A DNA stretch of 9,027 nt from Desulfuromonadales bacterium C00003107 (GTDB taxonomy: Bacteria > Desulfobacterota > Desulfuromonadia > Desulfuromonadales > Syntrophotaleaceae): positions 1-9,027 of the forward strand of contig MAXT01000124.1 of NCBI GenBank assembly GCA_001751225.1, read 5' to 3'. The notes below the pieces were generated by a model. It was not told the origin of the DNA and did no database searches. It worked only from the letters and a program-made list of their open reading frames with translations. Shown piece after piece: positions 8,583 through 9,027 of this stretch (within the stretch, counting starts at the first letter, position 1; every line of letters begins with the position of its first letter). The position numbers were made by a program, and so were the translations under genes.

Positions 8583-9027
8583 TCAGGTGAAGAACAGCAG
8601 CGACATGACCGCCAGATAGAGCACTGCCAACAACACTCCGATACCCACCGGGTAGGTCCCGGAACGACTACGGCATTCAACCATTCCTTCCGTGTCGGGC
8701 AAATCTCTGCTAATCAATCCGAAGCGAGCCAGCAGCCGCAGACCGGCTATCTGCAGATTGCCCCCCGGCGCCTCGAAAAAGCACACCAAGCGAGGCAAAG
8801 CACGGCGCAGCAGAAACTCCTCAGCACCGGTATTGAAGCCATTGAGCAGCCGGTCGGCCAGCCGATAGAAGAGCCGTGCACCGCGGCGATAGAACCAATC
8901 GACATCGAGATACACGGCGGCGCCGACAGCAGGCCACAGCCGCAACCAGCGCAGCAGCACAAAAGCGAGGCCCGCGAAGCAAAGCAGCTGGCTTTTAGTC
9001 AGCACATGGGCGGCGGTGTAGGGATGC
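8583..9027 (-). CDS. C-terminal part of a proton-antiporter/complex-I-like membrane subunit (MrpD/NuoL/NuoM family), cut by window edge
   Basis: The open frame continues past the right edge, so about 148 C-terminal residues are seen. The frame reads HPYTAAHVLTKSQLLCFAGL at the edge; a GTG at 9005 lies inside this stretch and is unlikely to be the start. There follow a hydrophobic segment (FAGLAFVLLRWLRLWPAVGA), the segment DVDWFYRRGARLFYRL, a soluble-looking connecting region, and a final membrane helix (YPVGIGVLLAVLYLAVMSLL). This matches, from memory, the C-terminal region of MrpD-like Na+/H+ antiporter subunits, related to the proton-pumping subunits of NADH dehydrogenase. The exact family (Mrp, complex I, or a related ion-translocating complex) cannot be settled from the C-terminus alone. 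It ends 20 bases before hemW. Confidence 0.65.
   Translation of the reverse strand, partial: HPYTAAHVLTKSQLLCFAGLAFVLLRWLRLWPAVGAAVYLDVDWFYRRGARLFYRLADRLLNGFNTGAEEFLLRRALPRLVCFFEAPGGNLQIAGLRLLARFGLISRDLPDTEGMVECRSRSGTYPVGIGVLLAVLYLAVMSLLFFT

Overview
The window is a conserved bacterial chromosomal segment in which every recognisable gene lies on the minus strand, so transcription runs from high to low coordinates. The order is: C-terminus of a proton-antiporter/complex-I-like membrane subunit (cut by the right window edge), hemW, then a heat-shock operon hrcA-grpE-dnaK-dnaJ, and a periplasmic TPR plus periplasmic-binding-protein-fold gene (LpoA/LppC-like, 'penicillin-binding protein activator') ending at an intrinsic terminator. 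A roughly 300-base non-coding stretch at the left end holds compound inverted repeats resembling a dispersed intergenic repeat. The GC-rich sequence, the hrcA-grpE-dnaK-dnaJ order under CIRCE control, hemW next door and an MrpD-like gene upstream suggest a Desulfuromonas/Geobacter/Pelobacter-type organism (Desulfuromonadia, former Deltaproteobacteria). That placement is inference from gene content and order.

Regulation is unusually legible. A near-consensus sigma-70 promoter (TTGACA, 17 bp, TATGTT) follows hemW, and a CIRCE operator lies just downstream of the expected start point. This implies classic HrcA autoregulation: free HrcA represses its own operon, GroESL normally helps HrcA fold, and stress relieves repression. 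A leader of about 140 nt with three hairpins separates the promoter from hrcA. An 11-bp hairpin lies between dnaK and dnaJ. hrcA and dnaK start with ATG, whereas the co-chaperone genes grpE and dnaJ both appear to start with TTG, each behind a good Shine-Dalgarno. This would favour more DnaK than co-chaperone.

Functionally, GrpE, DnaK and DnaJ form the Hsp70 cycle and HrcA controls them. HemW is a radical-SAM-type heme chaperone. The last gene probably acts at the cell envelope and shares the heat-shock transcript with dnaJ. I found no sign of a novel defence, mobile or biosynthetic system. The observations most worth a second look are regulatory (leader hairpins, dnaK-dnaJ hairpin, alternate start codons), the repeat element at the left end, and the operon's envelope gene.
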